From Bacteroidota bacterium (lineage in GTDB: Bacteria; Bacteroidota; Bacteroidia; 2-12-FULL-35-15): 64,000 nt of DNA. The notes beneath the pieces are model-generated. The model did no database searches and was not told the DNA's origin. It saw nothing but the letters and a program-made list of their open reading frames with translations. Location of the stretch: assembly GCA_947469885.1 (NCBI GenBank), contig CANIQT010000010.1, positions 62,001 through 126,000 of the forward strand, in the 5' to 3' direction. The position numbers and the translations under genes are program-made. Below, in pieces: positions 50,745 to 59,504 of the stretch (the first letter of the stretch is position 1; the number at the start of each line of letters is the position of its first letter).

Positions 50745-51503
50745 ATGAATATACAGAATGCGAAATTTGAATACCTGCTGCGCTTGGGCGACAGTAGTTT
50801 AATCATTGGTCATCGTTTATCCGAGTGGTGCGGACATGGACCCATATTGGAAGAAGATATTGCACTTATAAATGTCGCCCTTGATTTTGTTGGTAATGCA
50901 ACAGAACTATTGAGATATGCAGGACAAGTGGAAGGCAAAGAACGTGATGAAGATGATTTGGCATTTTTGAGAGATGAGCGGGAGTATCGCAATTTATTAA
51001 TCACCGAACAACCAAATGGTGATTATGCTTCAACCATTGCCCGCCAGTTTTTATTTGATGTGTATATGTACTTTTTATATGAAGAATTAAAATCGAGCAA
51101 AGACGAAACCCTTGCAGCTATTGCAACTAAAACTCACAAAGAAGTAACTTATCATTTACGTCATACAACTGAGTGGATGTATCGTTTAGGTGATGGAACA
51201 ACCGAAAGTCACGTACGTCTGCAAAATGGAGTAAATGATTTATGGATGTTTACTTCCGAAATGTTTGATATGGATGAATTTGATGAAGTGCTTATAAAAG
51301 AAGGTATTGCAGCTGATTTGAATAAAGTAAAAACAGAATGGGAGAAAAAAGTGAAAGAAGTTTTTGCTGAGGCAACCATTCAAATTCCAACTACTACATT
51401 TAGACAAAAGGGAAGTAGAGAAGGCAAACATTCTGAACATTTAGGGTTTTTGTTAGCAGAGATGCAATACGTTCATCGCACACACCCTGGGGCTAAGTGG
51501 TAA
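50745..51503 (+). CDS. paaC: 1,2-phenylacetyl-CoA epoxidase subunit PaaC
   Basis: A 252-residue ferritin-like structural subunit. It has YLLRLGDSSLIIGHRLSEWCGHGPILEEDIALINVALDFVGNA near the start and RDEREYRNLLITEQPNGDYASTIARQFLFDVYMYFLYEEL later; the helices resemble PaaA. It partners PaaA in the heterodimer core. It is 10 bp from the end of the broken gene. Confidence 0.96.
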   Translation: MNIQNAKFEYLLRLGDSSLIIGHRLSEWCGHGPILEEDIALINVALDFVGNATELLRYAGQVEGKERDEDDLAFLRDEREYRNLLITEQPNGDYASTIARQFLFDVYMYFLYEELKSSKDETLAAIATKTHKEVTYHLRHTTEWMYRLGDGTTESHVRLQNGVNDLWMFTSEMFDMDEFDEVLIKEGIAADLNKVKTEWEKKVKEVFAEATIQIPTTTFRQKGSREGKHSEHLGFLLAEMQYVHRTHPGAKW

Positions 51504-51595
51504 TTGGTTAACATTAAACAAATAAAAACGAATTTGCTAATCTTTGCAAATCTGAGTATCCTGAAGTGGGTTAATATTATTTTTACCTCTAAAAA

Positions 51596-52090
51596 ATGAA
51601 TACACTCTTGAATAAAGAAGAGATTTACAAAATCCTTTCAGATATTCCTGACCCTGAAATTCCAGTTATCAATATTAGTGAGCTTGGAATTTTAAGAGAA
51701 GTGAAACTAGAGGATGGTGTATGTATGGTTGTTATTACACCTACTTATACTGGTTGTCCGGCAATGAAAGTAATTGAGGATGATATAAAAATAAAACTCA
51801 AAGAAGTAGGAATCGAAAAAGTAAAAGTAGCGTTGGTATATTCTCCAGCCTGGACAACGGATTGGATAAGTGATTCTGCAAAAGAAAAATTAAGAGTATA
51901 TGGTATCGCACCACCGGACCATTCCTCAGTTGATAAAAAAGTATTGCTTGGCAAACCCCGTGAATTGAAGTGCCCGCTATGTGGTTCAAAAAATACGGAG
52001 ATGATTTCTCAGTTTGGTTCTACTGCCTGCAAAGCATTGTATCGTTGCCTAGAATGCAAAGAACCCTTTGATTATTTTAAGTGTCTTTAA
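51596..52090 (+). CDS. paaD: Phenylacetate degradation protein PaaD (iron-sulfur assembly-like)
   Basis: A 164-residue protein with an N-terminal MIP18/DUF59 domain (EIYKILSDIPDPEIPVINISELGILREV, TYTGCPAM with C54) and a C-terminal zinc-ribbon-like part with C126, C129, C151 and C154 (CPLCGS...RCLEC). It is thought to help mature the iron-sulfur cluster of the oxygenase reductase PaaE. No paaE follows: the next gene is on the other strand, and the two stops overlap by 14 bp. An additional promoter just upstream is possible but not clear. Confidence 0.95.
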   Translation: MNTLLNKEEIYKILSDIPDPEIPVINISELGILREVKLEDGVCMVVITPTYTGCPAMKVIEDDIKIKLKEVGIEKVKVALVYSPAWTTDWISDSAKEKLRVYGIAPPDHSSVDKKVLLGKPRELKCPLCGSKNTEMISQFGSTACKALYRCLECKEPFDYFKCL

Positions 52091-53510
52091 TCTTTTTCCT
52101 CAAAAATAAATTCTTTATTGGATTGATATAAGCGTCAATATCGAACAAGGCACTGTCGGAAGTGGCTTTGTAGGTTAGAAAAACACCAATAGGTAATAGA
52201 ATAATAGTTGCCATCCACATACCTTGATAAGGTAATAATGTTTCTTCTTTTGCCAGTTTCTCACCTGTAATGGAAAGAATATGAAACGTTATAAAAAACA
52301 CTACTGATACTACCACAGGCATACCCAGTCCTCCTTTTCGAATGATAGCACCAAGGGGAGAGCCAATAAAAAATAGAACAAGGCAGGCAATTGATAAAGT
52401 AAATTTGCGATGCCATTCAATCAGAAAATTTATTCGCGAATAACTATACGACTCGTAATCGATGCTCACTGAATCTGCAAATGCTTTAGCGCTTCTGGCA
52501 ATATTAGAAGCATTTTCAATTAGTAATAACTGCTGAGGTTTGGTAAGTTTTGAAAAAGAATTTATCGTGGGTGTTTTTGTTTTATCAAGTCGAGGTTTTG
52601 AATTAAAATTGGTAGAATTACTGTAATAACTCTTTTTTATTTGTTGTGCAAAGTCGGTTTTGCGTTTGGTGTTTTTTATCTCCATAGAATCTACTGCATC
52701 ATTAATTTGGCCGAGGTTAAGCATTTGGCAATTGCTTTTAAATAAATCTTCATTTGTTCGCGAAAGTTTGAATTCCGACAAATCAAAACGAATAATTCGT
52801 TGTTCAAACTTATCTCGCCACATTGGGTGCGTTTTTTCGTCTTTGGCATTATCAATAATATCTTTATAACTCACGCCATCATTTAATGTAAGCACCAGAT
52901 ACATCTTGTCACCAGTTTCTTCCATGCTTCCGCTTTTTGCTGAATACACAATATTATTGCCCTGCATGGCACGATGGTCGTAAATCAAAATGTCTTTTAA
53001 AGTTTTACCGTCTTTTTCTTTTTTACCCACCCGCATGCTAAATCCTTCAATACTATGATTAAAAACACCGTCTTTAAAAAGCAAGGCTGGTTTCGATTCG
53101 CGTATGTCGTACAACAACGAACCTACTTTTAAATTAGTTATTGGTAAAATATAATTTGAGAAATATAATGCTCCAATAGAAAGACAAATAGTAAAGAGGA
53201 GTAGGGGGCGCTTTATTTTTTGAAGAGATAGTCCTGAACTTTTCATGGCAGTGAGTTCAAAATGCTCCCCCATGTTTCCAAATGTCATTAAGGAGGAAAG
53301 TAATACTGCCAAAGGCAAAGCCATGGGGATGGTAGTAAACGAAAAATAGAAAAATAATTCCGCAAGCACACCTGCCTCTAATCCTTTGCCCACAAAATCA
53401 TCAATGTACTTGAAAACAAACATCATGAAAAATACGAACACACCTATAAAGAAGGTCAGAATAAACGGACCTATATATGATTTTAGGATGAATTTGTGAA
53501 GCGTTTTCAA
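52077..53510 (-). CDS. LptF/LptG family permease (TTG start, leaderless)
   Basis: A 477-residue integral membrane protein. Three N-terminal membrane helices (about 10-110: LTFFIGVFVFFMMFVFKYI, MALPLAVLLSSLMTFG, LLLFTICLSIGALYFSNYI) are followed by a large periplasmic domain (about 120-350) and three C-terminal helices. This is the LptF/LptG topology for moving lipopolysaccharide to the Lpt bridge. I cannot tell F from G. The start is TTG (53508-53510), which gives the family-like MKTLHKFILKSYIGPF. The -7 box is at 53518-53525, so the message begins about at the start codon. The 3' end overlaps paaD by 14 bp. Confidence 0.9.
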   Translation of the reverse strand: MKTLHKFILKSYIGPFILTFFIGVFVFFMMFVFKYIDDFVGKGLEAGVLAELFFYFSFTTIPMALPLAVLLSSLMTFGNMGEHFELTAMKSSGLSLQKIKRPLLLFTICLSIGALYFSNYILPITNLKVGSLLYDIRESKPALLFKDGVFNHSIEGFSMRVGKKEKDGKTLKDILIYDHRAMQGNNIVYSAKSGSMEETGDKMYLVLTLNDGVSYKDIIDNAKDEKTHPMWRDKFEQRIIRFDLSEFKLSRTNEDLFKSNCQMLNLGQINDAVDSMEIKNTKRKTDFAQQIKKSYYSNSTNFNSKPRLDKTKTPTINSFSKLTKPQQLLLIENASNIARSAKAFADSVSIDYESYSYSRINFLIEWHRKFTLSIACLVLFFIGSPLGAIIRKGGLGMPVVVSVVFFITFHILSITGEKLAKEETLLPYQGMWMATIILLPIGVFLTYKATSDSALFDIDAYINPIKNLFLRKKIKDT

Positions 53511-53517
53511 AGCGGGG

Positions 53518-53525
53518 CAAAGATA
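53518..53525 (-). promoter_or_regulatory. Bacteroidota -7 box, LptF/G gene (leaderless)
   Basis: The minus strand reads TATCTTTG, 7 bp before the TTG start. Confidence 0.6.
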
Positions 53526-53620
53526 GCAATAACTGTGCTAAATTTTTGGGAATCTAAATTTCAAGTGGAAGGTTCAAATTTCACCTGTATCTTGAAACTT
53601 TTTCAAACTTTAAACTCTAT

Positions 53621-55027
53621 TTATCCCAACAATGTTTTCTCTGCAGCTTTTAAAATGGCAAAAGCTTTTTCTGTAGTAGACGACTCTGCATAATTACGAA
53701 GAACTGGCTCTGTTCCCGAAGCACGAATCATAAGCCATTCATCATTGTCAAAGAAATATTTCCAACCGTCAGTGGTTTCCACCCGTTGTACTTTGTAAGG
53801 TCCGAATGAAGAGTAGTTATTGTTTTTACAATTTTCTACAATGACCACTTTTACTTCTTCTTTCAGGTGCATATCGCTTCGTTCGAATTTGAATTCACCT
53901 ACTATTTTATATACTTCCTGAATAAGTTCATCCAGTGTTTTCCCTGATTTTACCATGTATTCCCATATTGTTAACCCCATCCATATTCCATCTCTTTCCG
54001 GAATATGTCCTTTAATAGCAATACCACCACTTTCTTCTCCGCCTAACAATACATCTTCATTAATCATTATGGCTGCAATGTATTTAAACCCTATTTTGGT
54101 CACTATAAATTCCAATCCATAATAATCACACATTTTCTTAACACGAGGTGTAACCGAAAAAGCATTCACCACTTTGCCACTCATTTTCTTTTGAGTAACC
54201 ATGTAATTAATGAGCAAAAGAATGATATGATGAGAATCCACAAAATTTCCTTTACTGTCATAAAGTCCAATTCTGTCAGCATCTCCATCAGTAGCCAATC
54301 CGCAATCAATATCACCGCTTTCTGAAATTAAAGTTGAAAATGGAATTAAGTTTTTATGAATAGGCTCTGGTGCCTGACCTTCAAAGGAAGGATTGTAATC
54401 GCAATGAAGAAAAGTAATATCAGGTAAGAGTCTGCGCATTACATTTTGTCCCGCACCAAACATTGCATCATAAGCAAAATTCATTTTTGTAGTTCGGATG
54501 GCTTCCATATCAAAATTCTTTTCCACGTGGTCCACATACATTGTTTCTAAATCTACATATTCAATCATTCCTGCCTTTACAAAATCATCAACTGAAAGTT
54601 TTTCTAAATCAATAGAATTAGTGTCAGGAATGATGTCTTCTATTTCCTGAATTTTTTCGGGCAATAGCGGTCCGCCAAAGTTTCCTTTTAATTTATAACC
54701 ATTGTATGAAGGAGGGTTGTGAGAAGCGGTAATAATAACTCCAAGCGATGCTCCAAGTCTTTTTGTTCCGAGAGAAATCATAGGAGTTGAAACAAAATCC
54801 TTTGCTAAAAAAACTTTTATACCAGCATTTGCAAATACTTTGGCCGTTGTTTCAGCAAACAGTTCACCTGCAAAACGGCAGTCGTGACCAACCATTACGC
54901 TTGGTTTTTCAAAATTCTTTTTTACCCATACAGCAGAGGCAATAGTAACTCTTGCTACATTGTCTACCGTAAAATCTTTTGCAATGATGGCTCTCCATCC
55001 GTCTGTACCGAATTTAATTTTTGTCAT
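53621..55027 (-). CDS. Phosphoglucomutase/phosphomannomutase family protein
   Basis: A 468-residue alpha-D-phosphohexomutase. Motifs: FGTDGWRAI start, the phosphoserine loop VIITASHNPPSYNGYKLKG, the metal loop GLATDGDADRIGL, the sugar-binding loop LGGEESGGIAIKGH and the phosphate-binding C-terminal MIRASGTEPVLRNYAES. Family members interconvert 1- and 6-phosphates of glucose, mannose or glucosamine. The GEESGG loop fits a PGM/PMM role more than GlmM. It supplies sugar phosphates for envelope glycans. A -7 box is 20 bp upstream. Confidence 0.94.
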   Translation of the reverse strand: MTKIKFGTDGWRAIIAKDFTVDNVARVTIASAVWVKKNFEKPSVMVGHDCRFAGELFAETTAKVFANAGIKVFLAKDFVSTPMISLGTKRLGASLGVIITASHNPPSYNGYKLKGNFGGPLLPEKIQEIEDIIPDTNSIDLEKLSVDDFVKAGMIEYVDLETMYVDHVEKNFDMEAIRTTKMNFAYDAMFGAGQNVMRRLLPDITFLHCDYNPSFEGQAPEPIHKNLIPFSTLISESGDIDCGLATDGDADRIGLYDSKGNFVDSHHIILLLINYMVTQKKMSGKVVNAFSVTPRVKKMCDYYGLEFIVTKIGFKYIAAIMINEDVLLGGEESGGIAIKGHIPERDGIWMGLTIWEYMVKSGKTLDELIQEVYKIVGEFKFERSDMHLKEEVKVVIVENCKNNNYSSFGPYKVQRVETTDGWKYFFDNDEWLMIRASGTEPVLRNYAESSTTEKAFAILKAAEKTLLG

Positions 55028-55046
55028 GTCTTTTTATTTAGGGGCG

Positions 55047-55054
55047 CAAAGATA
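55047..55054 (-). promoter_or_regulatory. Bacteroidota -7 box, phosphohexomutase gene
   Basis: The minus strand reads TATCTTTG, 20 bp before the start at 55027. It begins inside the short gap after mltG. Confidence 0.6.
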
Positions 55055-55066
55055 AAATATTTTCTA

Positions 55067-56125
55067 TTAATGAATTCCTTTGCTATCTAACGCATCGTGA
55101 TATTTTTTTGCATACACCTGATGTTGTTCATACGTTTTTGCAAAGTAATGTTTGCCTGATAAATCTTCTTTGGCACACATATATATATAATCGCTTTTTG
55201 TGTAATTAAGAACAGCATCAATTGAGGAGCCCTGTGCAAAGCTAATAGGACTGGGAGGTAACCCTTTGTTTTGATAGGTATTGTAAGGGGAATCTGTTTT
55301 TTTTTGTTCGTTATAAACCCGTTGAATGGTAAAATCACCTATAGCAAAAATCACTGTTGGGTCCGATTGCAAAGGCATTTCTTGTTTTAAGCGATTGATA
55401 TAAAGTCCTGCAATAATTTTCTTTTCATCATTATCACAACATTGCTCTGCTTGCACAATAGAAGCCAAAGTAGTAACTTCTGTGATGGAATATCCAATTG
55501 CTTTTGCTTTTTTCTTTCGTGCATCAGTCCAAAACGTCTTGTATTCTTTGGCCATTCTATCAAAAAATTCATCTACCGAAGTATTCCAATAGAACTCATA
55601 AGTATTGGGAATAAATAATTGCTGAACATTATCTTTATTTAAACCATATTTGCTCAAGTACCCGCTGTCATGAATAGCTTGATTTAATTCAATGGAATCC
55701 GCTTCGATACGTCTTCCTACTCTTTTAATTAACTGATCAACTGTATGTAAACCATTAAAGTTTACTTCAACAGGTTCCTGCAAACCTGCTCTTAATAAAT
55801 TCACAAGCGCATTGTTACCCATTTTTGCAAGTATTCTGTATTTGCCAGGTTTTATAGAATTTTTATATTTTTTCTTTTCCGCAACCCATTCAAACGTAGA
55901 TTGATTTTTTAATAGATTGTTTTCAATTAAAATGCGCACTACATCTTCAAACTTAGAGCCTGTTGGGATATAAATAATCTGTGATTTTTTTTCTCCTAAA
56001 TTTACATTTGTTTGATAAATTGTTTTATAAAAATAATATCCTCCAATAAAGAATATCAACAGCAGAATTACTATAAAGGATTGTATAAATTTTTTTAAGA
56101 AAGAGGAGTTGTTTTTTTTCGCCAT
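55067..56125 (-). CDS. mltG: Endolytic transglycosylase MltG
   Basis: A 352-residue protein with one N-terminal membrane helix (LKKFIQSFIVILLLIFFIGGYYFY), a LysM-like region (IIYIPTGSKFEDVVRILIENNLL), then the YceG catalytic domain with ASIVQAEQCCDNDEKKIIAGLYINRL (the catalytic Glu is in the QAEQ motif) and LQSDPTVIFAIG...YNTYQNKGLPPSPISFAQGSSIDAVLNY. It cleaves nascent glycan strands to set peptidoglycan chain length. It is the last gene of the operon beginning at 60241, 6 bp after the cytochrome gene. Confidence 0.95.
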   Translation of the reverse strand: MAKKNNSSFLKKFIQSFIVILLLIFFIGGYYFYKTIYQTNVNLGEKKSQIIYIPTGSKFEDVVRILIENNLLKNQSTFEWVAEKKKYKNSIKPGKYRILAKMGNNALVNLLRAGLQEPVEVNFNGLHTVDQLIKRVGRRIEADSIELNQAIHDSGYLSKYGLNKDNVQQLFIPNTYEFYWNTSVDEFFDRMAKEYKTFWTDARKKKAKAIGYSITEVTTLASIVQAEQCCDNDEKKIIAGLYINRLKQEMPLQSDPTVIFAIGDFTIQRVYNEQKKTDSPYNTYQNKGLPPSPISFAQGSSIDAVLNYTKSDYIYMCAKEDLSGKHYFAKTYEQHQVYAKKYHDALDSKGIH

Positions 56126-56131
56126 TCTTCT

Positions 56132-58159
56132 TTATGCTTTAATCCCTTTTAATTGATCGAGCACTTTTATTGCTTGGCCGTTCTTTGGATTTTTAATTAA
56201 AATTTGTTTCAATAATTTTTCTGCTCCTTTATAATTCTTTTTATAAATTTTTAATCCAACTAAATTCATCAACAGTGGCTCATAATCAGGATCAAGGCTT
56301 AATGCACGATTGTAAAAGTCCTCTGCTTTGTTTGTATTTCCCGAAACTAAATTAGCATACCCCTGATTATTTAAGGCTGGTACAAACTTAGGATCTTCTT
56401 TTAATATCGCTTCAAATATAGGGATTGCTTGATTCACTTTATTTTGTGCCATTAACGAAGCTCCCAATTTGTTTTTAAATTCGGGATTATAGGGTGATAA
56501 CTCAACTGCTTTTTTATAAAACAGATAAGCATCTTCAATTATTCCTTCGTTGTAAAAAGATTCTCCTATTCTATATAAGGTCCAAGCATTATTATTACCC
56601 CATGATTTTTTAATCAAAACATTCTGTAACAAATTCTCTTTTCCAAGTTGACTAACATAGCTTAATATTTTAGCGTAATTTTCTTTAACAAAATATAAGT
56701 GAATAAGTGTTTCCAGATTTTGTTTTACATCGTTACTTGTTTTGTCTGATAGATAAAATGTAGCAGAATCAAGGTAGGCAGGGTTATACTCAAATTTGTC
56801 GTATTGTTGAATGTAAGCTTTTGCTTTTGTGAGTCTGTCTGGATTTTTTTCATTCACTGCATACAATCCAATAAACTCTTTTACCTTTTCAATTTCTTCA
56901 TTTTTCATGGGTTTACGAATGTAATGGTCATGAACTGTAACATGCGGAATATCAATAGAGCCTGATTTAGGCATGTGGCAACTAACGCAGTTATTTTGTT
57001 TCAGGTTTAAAGTTTCAGGTTTTTCAGTACACATTCCATTGTGTTTCGTTTCGTTATGGCAATTTTTACAGGCATTATTAAACACTTCCTTTCCTGTTAC
57101 TTTCACACTTATATGGGGATTATGGCAGGTTACACACGTCAGGGCATTTTTGTATGGTCGCAAAGATGCTGAATCTGTTTCAGGTTTATAACTATTAATA
57201 AAACACTTACTTTGTTTTAACCTGTCAGCGTGAGAAGCCATTATAAACTTATCGTCTGAGTCCTTATATCTTGGGAGAAAAGTGGTCATGTAATCTGACA
57301 ACTTCATTCCCGGACGGAAATCAAAAAAAGATTTTCCTTCTTTTAAAACAGTATTTCCTTGCAAGTGACAACGCTGACATACATCAAACTGTATATCAAT
57401 GGGTAACTTGCCTGGACTAACAATGGAGTAATCAATGTATTTTGAAGTGTCAATTTTTTCTCCTAAGGAGCGTTGTTTTACATGAATACTGCCCGGTCCA
57501 TGGCATCGCTCACAACTCACTCCTTCTGGCAAAGCAATAAATTTGTTTTCTGAACCCTCCACAAAATCAGGTAATGAATTATGACAACTCATACATTCCA
57601 ATCCAATTTTACGTGAAAAACGGGTATTGAAGCCGTCTTCGAAACCTGGAGGAAAATCCCATTGCCCTTTTTGTGTGTAATAGGTCATTGGCATTTGGTG
57701 CAAATAACCATTGGTATTCATTATATGTGAATTGGTATGTTGACCCGAACCTACTATATAATCAACCTTTTCGATGTGTTTGTAAATGGTATCTTTACCT
57801 TTCAAACGGAATTCCATTATTTTTAAATTATCCCCTTCCCAAAACGGATGATAATAAAAGTCTTTATATTTATCATATATCACGGTATGTTTATCAAATT
57901 TTGCAGAACTCTTTTGTTTACTGGCATGCTCAAAACTTCTGCCCATACCAGTTTGTATAAACGAATTGTAAATATCTTGGTGGCACAGTTTACATTGAAT
58001 CATACCCACATAATGTGCGGAATCGGAATGATTAAGATAAGTGATTTTGGATTTCGGATTTTGGATTTTGGATTCTCTGCCATTCCCGCAATAAATTATC
58101 GAGAGAATGGTGACAGAGAAAAAGAAAAGTAAAAGTAGTTTACGGATGGAAAGTTTCAT
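56132..58159 (-). CDS. Heptaheme cytochrome c lipoprotein with TPR domain
   Basis: A 675-residue protein. The signal ends at lipobox SIIYC (Cys24), so it should be lipid-anchored. A linker of ESKIQNPKSKI follows, encoded by a heptad repeat. Seven CxxCH heme sites lie between about residues 55 and 400: CKLCH, CMSCH, CERCH, CQRCH, CVTCH, CKNCH, CVSCH. The C-terminal third has TPR units (YRIGESFYNEGIIEDAYLFYKKAVELSPYNPEF, GASLMAQNKVNQAIPIFEAIL, GNTNKAEDFYNRALSLDP). The heme part resembles the cytochrome c554/DmsE-like families. The electron partner is unknown. It sits in an operon with dapF and mltG, a combination with no obvious reason. Confidence 0.88.
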   Translation of the reverse strand: MKLSIRKLLLLFFFSVTILSIIYCGNGRESKIQNPKSKITYLNHSDSAHYVGMIQCKLCHQDIYNSFIQTGMGRSFEHASKQKSSAKFDKHTVIYDKYKDFYYHPFWEGDNLKIMEFRLKGKDTIYKHIEKVDYIVGSGQHTNSHIMNTNGYLHQMPMTYYTQKGQWDFPPGFEDGFNTRFSRKIGLECMSCHNSLPDFVEGSENKFIALPEGVSCERCHGPGSIHVKQRSLGEKIDTSKYIDYSIVSPGKLPIDIQFDVCQRCHLQGNTVLKEGKSFFDFRPGMKLSDYMTTFLPRYKDSDDKFIMASHADRLKQSKCFINSYKPETDSASLRPYKNALTCVTCHNPHISVKVTGKEVFNNACKNCHNETKHNGMCTEKPETLNLKQNNCVSCHMPKSGSIDIPHVTVHDHYIRKPMKNEEIEKVKEFIGLYAVNEKNPDRLTKAKAYIQQYDKFEYNPAYLDSATFYLSDKTSNDVKQNLETLIHLYFVKENYAKILSYVSQLGKENLLQNVLIKKSWGNNNAWTLYRIGESFYNEGIIEDAYLFYKKAVELSPYNPEFKNKLGASLMAQNKVNQAIPIFEAILKEDPKFVPALNNQGYANLVSGNTNKAEDFYNRALSLDPDYEPLLMNLVGLKIYKKNYKGAEKLLKQILIKNPKNGQAIKVLDQLKGIKA
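58043..58077. repeat. Heptanucleotide repeat GATTTTG x5 inside a coding sequence
   Basis: GATTTTG, GATTTCG, GATTTTG, GATTTTG, GATTCTC. It encodes the linker just after the lipid-anchored Cys of the cytochrome, read on the minus strand as ESKIQNPKSKI. Confidence 0.85.
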
Positions 58160-58198
58160 TAACTCTTTGCGTCTCCGCGTCTTTGCGGTAATTAGTAT

Positions 58199-58717
58199 TT
58201 ATTTTACAAGTTGAAGCATCAGTTCATCCTTATACTTTGCTCCATCACGTATCCATTGCTTTTTAATACCTGTAATTAGGAAACCATGTTTCTGAAATAA
58301 CAATACACTTGCTTCATTATCAATAGTAATGTTGCAATACAACTGGTGAAGATTTAATGTTTCGAAACAATAATCAATCAGTAACTGTAAGGCATCAGAG
58401 GCAAATCCTTTTCTTCTTTCTTCTTTGTCAGCAATCAAAATTCCAATTCCTGCTCTAAGGTGATTAGGCTCAAAGTCAAACAAATCAATACATCCAACAG
58501 GTTTGTTGTCTGCATCGCAAATAATGAGACGAAGTTGTTTCACGGAATATATATCCTGATGGGCTGTAGCAATGTATTCTTCCAATACCTTTTTTGAGAA
58601 AGGAGCTTGAGTACTGCTTACTTTCCAATTATCTGTATCGTTTTCCCATTGATATAGAATATCAATATCCGTAGTTTCCATGGCACGAAGAGAAATGTTT
58701 TTTGATTGGAGTTTCAT
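58199..58717 (-). CDS. GNAT family N-acetyltransferase
   Basis: A 172-residue protein of RimJ/RimL or SpeG-like type: ISLRAMETTDIDILYQWENDTDNWKVS, CDADNKPVGCIDLFDFEPNHLRAGIGILIADKEERRKGFASDALQLLIDYCFETLNLHQLYCNI. The acetyl-CoA loop is EERRKGFA. The substrate could be a ribosomal-protein N-terminus, polyamine or antibiotic; nothing decides. It sits 4 bp after dapF in the operon. The 39-bp gap to the cytochrome contains GCGTCTCCGCGTCTTTGCGG, a phrase with an 8-bp repeat. Confidence 0.92.
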   Translation of the reverse strand: MKLQSKNISLRAMETTDIDILYQWENDTDNWKVSSTQAPFSKKVLEEYIATAHQDIYSVKQLRLIICDADNKPVGCIDLFDFEPNHLRAGIGILIADKEERRKGFASDALQLLIDYCFETLNLHQLYCNITIDNEASVLLFQKHGFLITGIKKQWIRDGAKYKDELMLQLVK

Positions 58718-58721
58718 TTCT

Positions 58722-59504
58722 CTAAATTTCTATTTCACCTTTAAAAACAAATGTAGCGGGTCCTTCCAACCAAACATCAGTAAAAGAATTATCAGAATGT
58801 TTAGTAAACTTTACTTTTAATTTCCCTCCTAAGGTTTGAATGTCGCAATCGTTTTGAGTAGTGGAAATGTTTCGTAATGAAGCTACCAATGCTGCCGCTG
58901 TAACTCCGGTTCCGCAGGATAAGGTTTCTGCTTCCACACCTCTTTCGTAAGTTCTTACAAATAAATCATTGTACTTTTTCTCTACAAAATTTACATTTAC
59001 TCCTTCTTCTTTAAAGCGAGTATTGTTACGAACTTTTCTACCTTCTTCCAAAACATTATAATTTTCTACATGGTTTACAAATGCAACATAATGAGGTGAG
59101 CCGGTATTTAAATATGCAAATGGTGCGGTAAGTTCCACTTCTTTTACATCTTTCATTTTTAAACTAATAAAGCCTGGTTTTACAACTGATTCGTGGTTTC
59201 CGTCAATCGCATAAAATGTTGCTTTATCTTTTACTAACCCTAAAGTCCTTGCAAACTCGGCAATGCAACGACCGCCATTGCCACACATACTGCTTTCGTT
59301 TCCATCAGAATTGTAATAAACCATTTCAAAATCGTAACCTGTTTTGTTTTGAAGTAAGATTAAACCATCTGCCCCTATTCCCGTGTGACGGTTGCAAAGT
59401 TTTGCTACCAAAGCAGTATCAGCCCTATTGAATTTTAATTCACGATCATCAATAATTATAAAATCATTGCCAGTTCCTTGATATTTTTGAAAGCTTGTTA
59501 TCAT
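58722..59504 (-). CDS. dapF: Diaminopimelate epimerase
   Basis: A 260-residue PLP-independent epimerase converting LL- to meso-diaminopimelate for peptidoglycan and lysine. It has two homologous halves, each with a catalytic Cys: C74 in SSMCGNGGRC and C197 in LSCGTGVTAA. The N-terminus FQKYQGTGNDFIIID is diagnostic. The length is normal. Its start overlaps the stop of the upstream hypothetical gene by 4 bp, implying translational coupling. Confidence 0.97.
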   Translation of the reverse strand: MITSFQKYQGTGNDFIIIDDRELKFNRADTALVAKLCNRHTGIGADGLILLQNKTGYDFEMVYYNSDGNESSMCGNGGRCIAEFARTLGLVKDKATFYAIDGNHESVVKPGFISLKMKDVKEVELTAPFAYLNTGSPHYVAFVNHVENYNVLEEGRKVRNNTRFKEEGVNVNFVEKKYNDLFVRTYERGVEAETLSCGTGVTAAALVASLRNISTTQNDCDIQTLGGKLKVKFTKHSDNSFTDVWLEGPATFVFKGEIEI

